From positions 1-64,000 of the forward strand of contig CBFHTK010000011.1 of NCBI GenBank assembly GCA_965658745.1: DNA of 64,000 nt, written 5' to 3'. A model generated the notes under the pieces. The model searched no databases. It worked only from the letters and a program-made list of their open reading frames with translations, and was not told where the DNA came from. This DNA is from JAHDFB01 sp965658745. Lineage in GTDB: Bacteria; Bacteroidota; Bacteroidia; Chitinophagales; Saprospiraceae. Position numbers and translations under genes: made by a program. Of the stretch, positions 35,497-45,071 are shown piece after piece; within the stretch, counting starts at the first letter, position 1; each line of letters begins with the position of its first letter.

Positions 35497-38286
35497 TTAC
35501 TTTTTATCAGCTTCGTCATCCTTTTTCTTCTTCTTGTCCTTAACACCATTTTCTGACTTAGCGATATCATCGATAGCATCATTCAGTTCCTCGGTTGCTT
35601 TAAGAACATCATCGACCGCTTTTTTTCGCTTTTCAGCCTTTTTAGTTTTTACTGTAGGAGCATTCGTTCCTGTTCCGTCTGGTGCTTCCTCACTAAATGT
35701 GAAGCCTTTGGCATCAGTTCCTATATAGATCGTTTCTCCAGCTACAAATGCACCGCTAAGAACTTGTTTCGATAATTCGTTGATAAGCTCTTTTTGAATA
35801 ACGCGCTTAAGTGGTCTCGCTCCAAACTGAGGATCATACCCTAGATCTGCAATTAAATTCAAAGCAGATTCTGATACTTCCATTTTAAGTTCTTGTTTAC
35901 CAAGATTCTTATGAACTCCTTTCAGCATCAGGCCAGCTATCTTCTTAATTTCTTCTTTTGAAAGCGGTGTGAACATAATCTTCTCATCAATTCGATTGAG
36001 AAATTCAGGTCTTAGATTGTCTTTCAATAGATCAAATACTTCAACTTTTGTTGTCTCAATGATATCTGCTTTATGAGCGTCTCCAAGCGCATCCAAATCA
36101 TCAAAATTCTCCAATATAGTTTCAGCGCCCATATTGGATGTCATGATGATTATCGTATTCTTGAAGTTTGCTTCACGCCCCTTATTATCTGTCAAACGGC
36201 CATCGTCAAGAACTTGTAACAAAATATTAAACGTGTCTGGGTGTGCTTTTTCGATTTCATCCAAAAGCACAATCGAATAAGGTCTTCTTCTGACTGCTTC
36301 TGTCAGTTGTCCACCCTCATCGTATCCTACATATCCCGGAGGCGCTCCTACCAATCTCGAAACTGAGTGTTTTTCTTGATATTCACTCATATCGATACGC
36401 GTTATCGCTTTTTCGTCATCGAAAAGTACTTCTGCAAGTGCTTTGGCAAGTTCGGTCTTACCAACCCCAGTTGGACCCAAGAAAATGAATGAGCCAATTG
36501 GCTTTCTAGAATCTTGTAATCCAGCTCTAGATCGTCTTACAGCATCGGAAACAGCAACTACAGCTTCTCGTTGACCAATTAATCGCTTTCCAATTTCAGC
36601 TTCTAGATTAAGTAATCGATCACGTTCACTTTTCATCATCTTCTGAAGAGGAATACCTGTCCATTTAGAAATTATTTCAGCAATATCATTTGCTGTCACT
36701 TCTTCATTTGTGAAACGTGTTTCCTCTGGTAGAGCTTCAAGTTCTTTTTCTTTCTCGACAAGATCGGCTTCCGCTTTCTTGAGATCGCCGTAGCGGATTT
36801 TTGCTACCGTTTCGTAATCACTTTCTCTTTCAGCCTTATCGGCAAGATGTTCGAGGTTTTCTATTTCCTCTTTGATTTTTTGCATTTCATCTACAATCTG
36901 CTTTTCACTTTGCCAAGCAGCATTTATAGAATCGAGTTTTTCCCTAGCATTTGCAATCTGTTCGTTAATTGCTTTGAGTTTCTTGGCAGTTCCTTCACGC
37001 TTGATTGCCTCACGCTCGATTTCGAGTTGGCGTACCTTACGTTGCATTTCATCAATTTCCTCGGGTACGNNNNNNNNNNNNNNNNNNNNNNNNNNNNNNN
37101 NNNNNNNNNNNNNNNNNNNNNNNNNNNNNNNNNNNNNNNNNNNNNNNNNNNNNNNNNNNNNNNNNNNNNNNNNNNNNNNNNNNNNNNNNNNNNNNNNNNN
37201 NNNNNNNNNNNNNNNNNNNNNNNNNNNNNNNNNNNNNNNNNNNNNNNNNNNNNNNNNNNNNNNNNNNNNNNNNNNNNNNNNNNNNNNNNNNNNNNNNNNN
37301 NNNNNNNNNNNNNNNNNNNNNNNNNNNNNNNNNNNNNNNNNNNNNNNNNNNNNNNNNNNNNNNNNNNNNNNNNNNNNNNNNNNNNNNNGCTTTAGAATAT
37401 TGGCAGCATCCATCGCTCCGTTACCTCCACCAGTTCCGATCAAGGTATGAATCTCATCAATAAAGAGTATAACTTCTCCATCTGCATTATGAACTTCTTT
37501 GATAACAGCCTTTAGGCGCTCTTCAAATTCTCCCTTATATTTTGCACCAGCTACTAGAGAAGCCATATCAAGCGTAAAAATTTGCTTACTTCTTAGATTG
37601 TCGGGAACATCTTGTTTTACAATCCTCCATGCAATACCTTCAACAATGGCTGTTTTACCAACTCCCGCTTCACCAATTAGAATTGGGTTATTCTTTTTAC
37701 GTCTAGATAATATATGTAGGATACGTCGAATTTCTTCGTCTCTTCCGATTATCGGGTCAAGTTTACCACTTTCGGCACGCTCGTTGAGATTTACCGCATA
37801 TTTTGACAGAGCATTGTACTCACTATCGGAGCTTTGATTGTCAACTTTTCTTCCTTTTCTCAGACTTTTAATAGCCTCCTTAAGTGCCTTCTCTGTTCCT
37901 CCAAGTTCCTTGATGATTCTTGCTGCGGCATCTTTACCTTGGATAATTCCAAGAATAATAAGTTCCAATGAAATAAACTCATCACCAAAATTCTTCAGTT
38001 GCTTTTTTGCTCTTGAAAGTGAACTGTTGGCATCGTTGCTTAGATATTGTTTTGCTTCCCCTTCTACCTTTGGCAGTCGAATCAGCTCGTTGTTTACTTT
38101 GCTAATTAGGGCATCTGTATCTACGTCGATTTTTTTGAATAGAAATTCAAAAACACTCTCATCGATTTCAGAAATTGCTCTTAGTAAGTGAACCGTATCT
38201 ACAACTTGCTGATCAAGGGCACCTGCTATTTGCTGGGCTTTTAATATCGCTTCTTGCGATTTTATTGTGAAATTATCGTATGTCAT
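35497..38286 (-). CDS. clpB: ClpB disaggregase
   Basis: This AAA+ chaperone rescues aggregated proteins with DnaK. The 929-codon frame includes a 319-base N run. Order: Clp N-domain (1-150), AAA1 with GEAGVGKT and LFIDEIHTLIGTGGG, the gap, the coiled-coil middle domain (VPEEIDEMQRKVRQLEIE onwards), then AAA2 with GPTGVGKT and VLLDEIEKAHPD. The C-terminal D2 region ends near FGARPLKRVIQKELIN. It is about 60 residues longer than usual ClpB because of a highly charged tail after residue 860 (rich in Lys and Asp). Two 12-bp direct repeats lie just upstream. Confidence 0.97.
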   Translation of the reverse strand: MTYDNFTIKSQEAILKAQQIAGALDQQVVDTVHLLRAISEIDESVFEFLFKKIDVDTDALISKVNNELIRLPKVEGEAKQYLSNDANSSLSRAKKQLKNFGDEFISLELIILGIIQGKDAAARIIKELGGTEKALKEAIKSLRKGRKVDNQSSDSEYNALSKYAVNLNERAESGKLDPIIGRDEEIRRILHILSRRKKNNPILIGEAGVGKTAIVEGIAWRIVKQDVPDNLRSKQIFTLDMASLVAGAKYKGEFEERLKAVIKEVHNADGEVILFIDEIHTLIGTGGGNGAMDAANILKXXXXXXXXXXXXXXXXXXXXXXXXXXXXXXXXXXXXXXXXXXXXXXXXXXXXXXXXXXXXXXXXXXXXXXXXXXXXXXXXXXXXXXXXXXXXXXXXXXXXXXXXXXXVPEEIDEMQRKVRQLEIEREAIKREGTAKKLKAINEQIANAREKLDSINAAWQSEKQIVDEMQKIKEEIENLEHLADKAERESDYETVAKIRYGDLKKAEADLVEKEKELEALPEETRFTNEEVTANDIAEIISKWTGIPLQKMMKSERDRLLNLEAEIGKRLIGQREAVVAVSDAVRRSRAGLQDSRKPIGSFIFLGPTGVGKTELAKALAEVLFDDEKAITRIDMSEYQEKHSVSRLVGAPPGYVGYDEGGQLTEAVRRRPYSIVLLDEIEKAHPDTFNILLQVLDDGRLTDNKGREANFKNTIIIMTSNMGAETILENFDDLDALGDAHKADIIETTKVEVFDLLKDNLRPEFLNRIDEKIMFTPLSKEEIKKIAGLMLKGVHKNLGKQELKMEVSESALNLIADLGYDPQFGARPLKRVIQKELINELSKQVLSGAFVAGETIYIGTDAKGFTFSEEAPDGTGTNAPTVKTKKAEKRKKAVDDVLKATEELNDAIDDIAKSENGVKDKKKKKDDEADKK
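37070..37388. other. Run of 319 N inside clpB
   Basis: Unresolved bases cover the end of AAA1 and its junction with the middle domain. The frame is consistent across the gap. Confidence 0.95.
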
Positions 38287-38326
38287 ATTTATTCAATTAA
38301 CCTTGATATAATGTTGTTTTTGAAAG

Positions 38327-38358
38327 CTTCAACCGGTAGCTTCAGCCTTCAACCAGTA
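38327..38358 (-). promoter_or_regulatory. Direct repeats upstream of clpB, possible operator
   Basis: CTTCAACCGGTA (38327-38338) and CTTCAACCAGTA (38347-38358) match at 11 of 12 positions with 20-bp periodicity, two helical turns. They lie 40-72 bases upstream of the clpB start. It is plausibly a stress-regulator site, but the regulator is unknown. Confidence 0.45.
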
Positions 38359-38466
38359 TCTATATATCAATAATCTGACCAAGGTATATGCGAATGAAAA
38401 ATTGACAGATAAAACCAACCTGACTGACTTATTGTCTCTTGTTACACGCTGAAAATCATTGATTTG

Positions 38467-39675
38467 TCATGATTTTTCCCATGGTCTGTATTCGGCCGTA
38501 TTATCAAATACATGTTTGAAAATCGCTCGATCGACCTCAGTTAAAGACTGATCTCTTCGCACCATGACCTTTTCAACGGTATCCATGGCTTTGTTGAAAG
38601 CGTAAGTCGAGTATCCACTTGCTCCACCCCATGAAAAGGAAGGAACAAAATTTCTAGGAAATCCAGACCCGAAAATATTGGCACTAAAGCCAACGACGGT
38701 ACCTGTGTTGAACATCGTATTAATACCACACTTTGAATGATCGCCCATTATCAGGCCACAAAACTGTAAATTGGTTGATTTAAACCGTTGCGTGGGATAA
38801 TTCCAAAGCTTGACCGTGGTATAGTTGTTCTTTAGATTCGAATTATTGGAGTCAGCTCCAAAATTGCACCACTCACCAATTACTGAGTTTCCTAGGAATC
38901 CATCGTGTGATTTAGAAGAAAACCCTGTGAAAATCACATTGTTGATTTCACCTCCAACTTTGCAGTATGGTCCTAGAGTACAATCTTCATAGACTTTTGA
39001 ACCCATTTTCAAGACACTTTTAGCATTCATTGCAAATGGTCCGCGAATCATACTTCCTTCCATAACTGTCGCATCTCTTCCAATATAGATTGGACCTTCC
39101 GTTGAGTTCAGAACTGCACATTCTATACTGGCCCCTTTTTCTACGAACACGGGATGAGATCCCAAAATGGTATTGGAACTAGATATTTCTTCGCTTTCTC
39201 GATTTTTAGTAATCAGATCAAAATCTGCTTCGATCTGTCGACCATTTAATCTGAATAAGTCGGATAATTGGCTAATCTTGGAGTAACTATTTCCTTTAGG
39301 TAGCTCGATTCCAGAGATCTCTTCGATGGGCTTATCGTTGTTTAGTAGATCAAATTGCGCGTAGTCTAGCCTTGCTGCAAGAAGTTCGCCTTCACTTAGT
39401 ATCGCCTCATTCATTTCCAGCGCTAGAATAAGTTTAACAAGACGAGAATTAGGTAATAATGCCCCATTGATTATATAGTTATCGTTGGATACAGAAATTG
39501 GATACTTGCCCACTAAATAATCCTGTGTAATGAATGAACTCTTGGAACTCAAGTAGATTTCCCATTTTTCGCGGATAGTCAAAATACCACAGCGAAGCTC
39601 GCAGACAGGTTTAGTGTAAACAAGTGGTAGGAATTGATCTCTGTTTTCATCATCAAATAGAATGATGTTTCTCAT
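38467..39675 (-). CDS. GlmU-like sugar nucleotidyltransferase / left-handed beta-helix protein
   Basis: The 402-residue protein belongs to the NTP_transf_4 group, seen as putative sugar nucleotidyltransferases in Bacteroidota. The N-terminal half starts MRNIILFDDENRDQFLPLVYTKPVCELRCGI (written here in part for its family pattern). The C-terminal half (about 175-350) has hexapeptide repeats of an acyltransferase beta-helix (EKGASIECAVLN, IYIGRDATVMEGSMIRGPF, VYEDCTLGPYCKVGGEINN). It may join nucleotidyl and acyl transfer for an envelope sugar. The substrate is not inferable. It is upstream of clpB on the same strand, across 180 bases with the direct repeats. Confidence 0.85.
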   Translation of the reverse strand: MRNIILFDDENRDQFLPLVYTKPVCELRCGILTIREKWEIYLSSKSSFITQDYLVGKYPISVSNDNYIINGALLPNSRLVKLILALEMNEAILSEGELLAARLDYAQFDLLNNDKPIEEISGIELPKGNSYSKISQLSDLFRLNGRQIEADFDLITKNRESEEISSSNTILGSHPVFVEKGASIECAVLNSTEGPIYIGRDATVMEGSMIRGPFAMNAKSVLKMGSKVYEDCTLGPYCKVGGEINNVIFTGFSSKSHDGFLGNSVIGEWCNFGADSNNSNLKNNYTTVKLWNYPTQRFKSTNLQFCGLIMGDHSKCGINTMFNTGTVVGFSANIFGSGFPRNFVPSFSWGGASGYSTYAFNKAMDTVEKVMVRRDQSLTEVDRAIFKHVFDNTAEYRPWEKS

Positions 39676-39889
39676 AATTTGGGTCTAATTAATTATATGT
39701 TCAGGTGTATTCAAAAGGAGTTTATCTGAATCCATTTTAATTGAAAAACTAAGAAAGACTTAAGGCTGTTTCCTATGTCTATTAGTCAATTAAACAGATA
39801 TCTTTTACCCTTTCAAATACTATGGTAAAGATAAACATACGAACTGAATATAGTGGAAGCAGATGACAGTTTCAATTACGTATTAACGT

Positions 39890-39928
39890 AAAAAGAGGCT
39901 TGCTCACTAATTGAACCAGCCTCTTTTT
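39890..39928 (-). terminator. Terminator-like hairpin downstream of the 71-residue gene
   Basis: AAAAAGAGGCT (39890-39900) pairs with AGCCTCTTTTT (39918-39928), an 11-bp perfect stem with A and T tails both ways. It closes the leftward genes to its right. Confidence 0.8.
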
Positions 39929-39951
39929 CTAAAAGTCTATTTATCTACTTT

Positions 39952-40167
39952 TTATAGCTTACTATAAGCTATTATCATGTGCATTGAATCTTGAGAAGGA
40001 AGATAGCTCACTTCAGGAAGTGTGTTTTTTTCTCCAACAAGTTGTTCGTAAGTTGATTTCAGTTCAGGATTGTCATCCAATGAAAAAAGTAACTCACAAT
40101 AATCAACCGCCTCCATGTCTCTGTAAATAAATTTAACTATGTCATTTTCAGTGTAGTTGTACGTCAT
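39952..40167 (-). CDS. Small conserved-type Bacteroidota protein, 71 residues
   Basis: The function is unknown. It has the pattern Y-TENDIVKFIYRDM near the start, a central ELKSTYEQL and a Ser/Met-rich LPSQDSMHMIIAYSKL end. I recall a widespread unnamed Bacteroidota family with this Y..EN..(I/V)..IY and S-x-x-x-I-(I/L)-x-YS layout. It has no signal peptide and is acidic and helical. A terminator directly follows. An anti-sigma-like or adaptor role has been considered but nothing here shows it. Confidence 0.7.
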   Translation of the reverse strand: MTYNYTENDIVKFIYRDMEAVDYCELLFSLDDNPELKSTYEQLVGEKNTLPEVSYLPSQDSMHMIIAYSKL

Positions 40168-40275
40168 ACTCAGTGTTAGTGTACATCTTTTATTCTTTAA
40201 AACATGTACGGATGAATAAAAGGATTTACTTTCCTATAACAATCTACATCTGTCATTTATTGTAAGGCTATCAAC

Positions 40276-40695
40276 TTATTTTACTAAGTTCCAAACTTGT
40301 GTTCTTCCCAGAAGGGAAAAGCCAACGTAGCCGCGTACTTCAAGTTTATCTCCTACTCGTGAAATATTGCATTTGTATTGCTTTCCACCAACAGGGTCAG
40401 TGATTGTCCCATAGCTGTAATAGTCTTTATAAGGAACAATGTCTTTGATTATATCAAGTTCCAATAAACTTTTTCCGTTCATATCTCCAGGGCAACCATC
40501 GCAGGTAGTGGTCACTGCGGCAGGAAGTAGCTTAACAACTTTTCCAAAGAACTTACCATCTTTTTCATATACTTCTACGTGAGATTTCGGATCTCCTGAT
40601 ACATCATCAATAGTCTCCCAAATACCTGTAATCCCTTGCGCTGACAATGAAAATGCCATCAAGAAAAACATAGCTAATGAAGTGATTACTTTCAT
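40276..40695 (-). CDS. DUF2147 secreted protein
   Basis: This 139-residue exported protein has a signal peptide ending SLSAQ (about 1-19). The DUF2147 pattern follows: GIWETIDDVSGDPKSHVEVYEKDGKFFGKVVKL, a Cys pair in TTTCDGCPGD, then GTITDPVGGKQYKCNISRVGDKLEVRGYVGFSLLGRTQVW. The family forms small beta-barrel-like periplasmic proteins of unknown role. The frame extends upstream to 40746, but the signal peptide starts at MKVITSL, so 40695 is used. Confidence 0.9.
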   Translation of the reverse strand: MKVITSLAMFFLMAFSLSAQGITGIWETIDDVSGDPKSHVEVYEKDGKFFGKVVKLLPAAVTTTCDGCPGDMNGKSLLELDIIKDIVPYKDYYSYGTITDPVGGKQYKCNISRVGDKLEVRGYVGFSLLGRTQVWNLVK

Positions 40696-40961
40696 AAGGT
40701 TATTTTTTGTTTTGAATAATCTGATTCTAAAAAGTGAAATTAGCAATTCAAGTGTTTAATCTGGGATGCTTACTAAAGCTTTAATCGAAAATAATCTCGA
40801 AAAAGTTTCCCCAAGGATAGGAAAAAGTGAAACACGAGTCATTTTATTGTTGAATAATTAGGATCACTTTGAAAGATTGATGCGTTGATGGCATACAAGA
40901 TCCTTGAAAGGAAGCTTGGAAGAAAGTGAATTGCAACCTTTCACAATTATAAAACAAAGCA

Positions 40962-42209
40962 ATGTACAATTTCTGGAAGAAAAAGTCTGAAGACGAGATA
41001 AGAGAGCGAGTATTCAAAGCTTTGAAGCAAAATATAAATTATCATACACAGAGTATTTTAGGTATTCCTGCATCCTACCTTGACGACAAAGTTTTTAGTC
41101 AAGATGCTTCATTTGTAAAGGAAGCCCCCTTTATTTCTAGCCTTATTCAGAATCCGAATCATATTGGATGCCATACTTTGGGACATTCTGAACTTTTTTT
41201 TTAAGGAACGCAAGAAATTGAAAAAGAGTTAATAGAAATTTGTGCGGTAGATATACTTAAAGGTAAGGTTGGCGAGCAAGATGGATATGTAGCTTCAGGA
41301 GGAACTGAAGCAAATATTCAAGCCATATGGATATATCGAAATCTGTTCATGAAGGATTATTCAGCAGTGAGATCTTCGATCTGTATTGTTTGTAGTGAAG
41401 ATAGTCATTATTCAATGGATAAGGCAGCTAACTTACTATCCGTTGATCTTGTCAAAGTTTCAGTGGATAAAAGCACTAGACAAGTTAGTGAAAAGGATGT
41501 AAGAGAAGTTATCGCAAGATCACAAGGTCAAGGTAAAAAGCACTTCATTGTAGTATGTAATATGATGACTACTATGTTTGGATCTGTCGATAACATTGAA
41601 AGTTATACGAAGGTGTTGCTGGAATTATCGTGTAGTTTTAGACTTCACGTAGATGGCGCATATGGTGGGTTTTTCTACCCTTTTAGAGAAGAAGAAAGTA
41701 AATTAACCTTCCAAAATCAATATGTTACTTCTGTCACACTTGATGCCCATAAGATGGCACAAGCTCCGTACGGAACCGGAATTTTTCTTATTAGGAAGGG
41801 TTATATTCAAAATGTTAATACTAGTGAAGCTAGTTATGTTGAAGGAGAAGATTATACTTTAATAGGAAGTAGATCCGGAGCAAATGCAATTGCGGTATGG
41901 ATGATTCTTGTAAAAAATGGTCCTTTTGGTTGGCAAGAGAAAGTCTTTATTTTACAGAAAAGAACGGAATGGTTTTGCAATGAACTTCACCAGCTAAATA
42001 TCAAGTATTATAGACATGACCGATCTAATATAGTAACAATTAGAAGTAGTCATGTGGATATTTCTACTGCTTCAAAATTTGGATTAGTGCCTGATAATCA
42101 CTCAGTACCTCATTGGTATAAGATTGTCATTATGGATCATGTCACTATTGAGAAACTAATATTGCTGCTAGATGATCTAAAGTTGAATTTAAAGGAAGTA
42201 TCTAACTAG
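40962..42209 (+). pseudogene. PLP-dependent decarboxylase (group II-like), one in-frame stop
   Basis: The single frame from 40962 to 42209 (415 codons) is broken only by TAA at 41202-41204 (codon 81). Reading straight through gives GHSELFF-stop-GTQEIEKELIEICA with no shift. Downstream are YVASGGTEANIQAIW, the PLP Asp in VDGAYGGFF (codon 231) and the Schiff-base Lys in DAHKM (codon 264), all characteristic of the aspartate/tyrosine/glutamate decarboxylase and sphingosine-phosphate lyase fold. The stop follows a run of nine T. One base change (Lys AAA or Gln CAA) would restore it. It may be a young pseudogene, an assembly error or a two-part gene restarting at ATG 41349. Confidence 0.85.
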
Positions 42210-42303
42210 ATAGTCTTTGATTTGTCGAGATTCTATAAGTTTAAATGCTCAAAACATTTAGAATATAGAGCATGTTAATTTATCCTAAATAAAAAGGTTT
42301 CTT

Positions 42304-43053
42304 ATGCAATTTAGAGTGATATTATCAATTGTACTATTTGTCTTTGTGGGTTGTTCATATCTGCCCGAGGAAGCTATTCCTTTATCGACAGAGTATGAGA
42401 TCAGTGAGACTGGAGACTACATCTTGATTGAGCCAGTTGGAGATCAAAGTGAAGAGGGTATACTTTTTATACCCGGAGGATTAGTGGATGCTCATGCATA
42501 TATCTCTACGTTTTTGGAGTTTGTCAGAACCAATAATCAGAAGGTACTAATTTTAAAAGTTCGAAGTAATCTAGCAGTATTCAATATGAGGCAGGCCGAA
42601 AGAGTTCGAAAGGACTTTGAGGGAGATAAGTGGATCATTGGTGGGCATTCGCTCGGTGGTGTTGTTGCGGGTATGACCGTGAACAATAATAGAGATGAGT
42701 ACGAAGGACTTTTTTTCCTGGGAGCTTATTCCACGGCTGATATTGGAGATTGGGATCAACCTGTATTTATGATCTTGGCCGAAAATGATGGACTTACTGA
42801 TCTTGAGAGCGTTGAAAACAATAGAAGAAACCTTCCTGAAGCTATATACGCTGACTTTTCAGAGCTTGATAGTCTTGGTGATACACGTGGGAATACAATC
42901 TACTATACGATTAGAGGTGGAAATCATGGTCAATTTGGAAACTATGGTCAACAGGCTGGTGATGGCGAAGCAACGATTAGCAAGGAAGAACAGCAGCAAG
43001 AGTTATTTGAAGTTTTAACGATATTAATGCGTAATAATGGTTTTGATGTATAG
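42304..43053 (+). CDS. Lipoprotein alpha/beta hydrolase
   Basis: The 249-residue envelope hydrolase has a lipobox FVGC (Cys17). The nucleophile Ser is in GGHSLGG (about 117), the acid probably Asp in LAENDGL, and the His in RGGNHGQFGNYGQQAGDGEATI. The latter signature is that of the dienelactone-like 'hydrolase 5' group. The substrate is unknown. The next gene overlaps its 3' end, so the two are co-translated. Confidence 0.88.
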   Translation: MQFRVILSIVLFVFVGCSYLPEEAIPLSTEYEISETGDYILIEPVGDQSEEGILFIPGGLVDAHAYISTFLEFVRTNNQKVLILKVRSNLAVFNMRQAERVRKDFEGDKWIIGGHSLGGVVAGMTVNNNRDEYEGLFFLGAYSTADIGDWDQPVFMILAENDGLTDLESVENNRRNLPEAIYADFSELDSLGDTRGNTIYYTIRGGNHGQFGNYGQQAGDGEATISKEEQQQELFEVLTILMRNNGFDV

Positions 43054-43558
43054 AGTTATTTCGATTGTTTTATTAATTATACTATTTTCCACTCAGGCTA
43101 GGTCTCAGGAATTAAATGTTGGTTTCGCCAACTACCTCACATTTGCCAAAAGCAATGATTTAGGTTTGGATATCAGTTATACAAAAAACCTGAAGAAGCA
43201 TGCCGTGGTGCTAGGAGCTGAAATCAGGAGTATTGATTGGGGAAATCATCTGGGATTGGTTTTGGCATTTAAGGCGGATTATTTTGAAAAAAGATCCATC
43301 ACAATCGGGGGACTTACATCTCTGCATCCAGGACTTGCACTTTTTCAACAACGATCATTGGGGTCATTTGGAGTTTCTTATGCCCCATATATAAAATGGC
43401 AAAGTAAGAAACGAAGCTTTCTGCAAGTGGATCTTGGTTTTCGATATAATATTAGTCCGGGATACGAACAGTACGGTACGCATCAGCAAATAGAGTTTCC
43501 GCTAGGTTTGAAATGGGGTATTTTGTTAGGGGAAAGAAAAATGGAAACTATTGAATAG
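43046..43558 (+). CDS. Small outer-membrane beta-barrel-like protein
   Basis: This 170-residue exported protein has a signal peptide ending STQARSQ. The mature part has alternating hydrophobic strands (LNVGFANYLTFA, LGLDISYT, ITIGGLTSLHPGLALF, GSFGVSYAPYIKWQS, SFLQVDLGFRYNI, FPLGLKWGILL) as in eight-stranded barrels. No family is recognised. The start at 43046 overlaps the hydrolase stop by 8 bases; an ATG at 43037 is an alternative. Pairing with a lipoprotein hydrolase suggests a joint envelope function. Confidence 0.75.
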   Translation: MYRVISIVLLIILFSTQARSQELNVGFANYLTFAKSNDLGLDISYTKNLKKHAVVLGAEIRSIDWGNHLGLVLAFKADYFEKRSITIGGLTSLHPGLALFQQRSLGSFGVSYAPYIKWQSKKRSFLQVDLGFRYNISPGYEQYGTHQQIEFPLGLKWGILLGERKMETIE

Positions 43559-43581
43559 AGATTTCTATAATTTTAACTGTA

Positions 43582-45021
43582 CTACTTTTGATCGTATTTG
43601 ATCTCAATCATCGCACTTTCCGCCAAGTTTGAACTTAGAGTAATAGTTTGCTTTTCTCCTTTGTATTTGTATGACACTGCCATTGTATTTGGAGGATTAC
43701 GGCCTTCGTTGATTGCATGCAGAAGTAGGTAGTTCTTTCCTTCTTCATTGAGCTTTACTTTGAGAGTTTTTGGACTTCCTTCTAGTGAGTGATTTTCAAG
43801 AATCCAATCACCATTAAAGTTGATGGATACAATATCGCCGTCTTGAATTTTGTAGTCATACAAATTAATTTCAAAAAGGGATGAATCAACTTGTATCACA
43901 CGCGTTGATTTGACGATTTCACGGTCTTTTAACTTAGTTGGAACTTGAACGATCACATCATCGGAACTTGCAATTACTTTCTCTTTTACCAATTTCTCAG
44001 GATAGATTATTTGGTAGAAATGCGGCTCTTCTATTCTAAGCAAGATCGGAAAATCCATATCCCGGATTATCTTGTTCATCTCATGCGCAAAACCGCTGCC
44101 ATATCTATTCATATAGTTTACTAATACGGCATTGTGGTAGTAGTAGAATTTACCATAGAACTTATATTCCTCTGGAACTTCAGCAGTTTCAATGAGCAAT
44201 TTGGTTTTACTTGAGATTTCTTGAAGTTTTTTCAAGGTCTGATTCCATGACCTGATATTCTTTCGACTATTGATACTCACCAAGGGATGAACGGCAATGT
44301 CAATATCTCGCATTTTTACGTACGCTCTATCTAAAGTAGAAATCTGACCTGGCAGATTTTCATCTTTTTTCTCTCGAACGGAACGAAGTATGTTTTTAGA
44401 AGCAAACCAAGCTTTGTCAAATGATTCTATTATGTCTAAACTTACAGCATCGGGTTTCCCATATTGGCGTGCAAGTTTGATTAATTGAACTTCCATTTCG
44501 GTTTGGGTATCATAGAAGTTATCAAATAGATCAGTGCCTTTTTCCAAGAATTTATAGACTTCTTTGGTGTTTTTCTCTTCAGTAAGGTCATTGTTTTTCA
44601 AGAATTCGTCAATATCAAATCGAATTTGATTAATTTCGAAAAGCATGCTCCTCAAGGAAGTCATTTTTTTGTTTAGACTTGCTGCTTCTGTTTCAGGCAG
44701 TACAGATGATCCATTCTTTGCAATTTCATACCATTCCAAAGGAGAGATCGCATAAAACCAATCATCAGGGTCTTCAAATATGTTTCTTGGTAGATCAGAA
44801 TTCCCGAAATTATTAATTTGATACCCTTCAAGGTCGACATATTTATTAAGCTCTTGATTGTAGTTCTCAAGCAGTCTATGCACTATGACCATACCATGTA
44901 TGCTTTCATTGACGAAGGAAGCGTAGTTGTTGAGTGCTTGTATGGGTGTTGGCTCTATCGCTTTCGTGGTGGGAAATGCGACCATCAAAAAGCTAAAGAC
45001 ACACAAAAAGTAGATTTTCAT
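43582..45021 (-). CDS. Secreted protein of unknown function with Bacteroidota C-terminal beta domain
   Basis: The 479-residue protein has a signal peptide (1-21, ending TTKA). Residues 25-340 are mainly helical and charged. The C-terminal 110 residues form a beta-sandwich pattern: INLYDYKIQDGDIVSINFNGDWILENHSL..LKVKLNEEGKNYLLLHAINEGRNPPNTMAVSY..ITLSSNLAESAMIEI. I have seen such DGD-x-V-S-x-x-x-NG and G-x-x-PPNT ends on many exported Bacteroidota proteins, but know no name or role. It stands alone. Confidence 0.75.
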   Translation of the reverse strand: MKIYFLCVFSFLMVAFPTTKAIEPTPIQALNNYASFVNESIHGMVIVHRLLENYNQELNKYVDLEGYQINNFGNSDLPRNIFEDPDDWFYAISPLEWYEIAKNGSSVLPETEAASLNKKMTSLRSMLFEINQIRFDIDEFLKNNDLTEEKNTKEVYKFLEKGTDLFDNFYDTQTEMEVQLIKLARQYGKPDAVSLDIIESFDKAWFASKNILRSVREKKDENLPGQISTLDRAYVKMRDIDIAVHPLVSINSRKNIRSWNQTLKKLQEISSKTKLLIETAEVPEEYKFYGKFYYYHNAVLVNYMNRYGSGFAHEMNKIIRDMDFPILLRIEEPHFYQIIYPEKLVKEKVIASSDDVIVQVPTKLKDREIVKSTRVIQVDSSLFEINLYDYKIQDGDIVSINFNGDWILENHSLEGSPKTLKVKLNEEGKNYLLLHAINEGRNPPNTMAVSYKYKGEKQTITLSSNLAESAMIEIKYDQK

Positions 45022-45071
45022 AGCTGTAATTTCACTTAATGAACGATTACTTTGGGGAAATCATTTCATTT

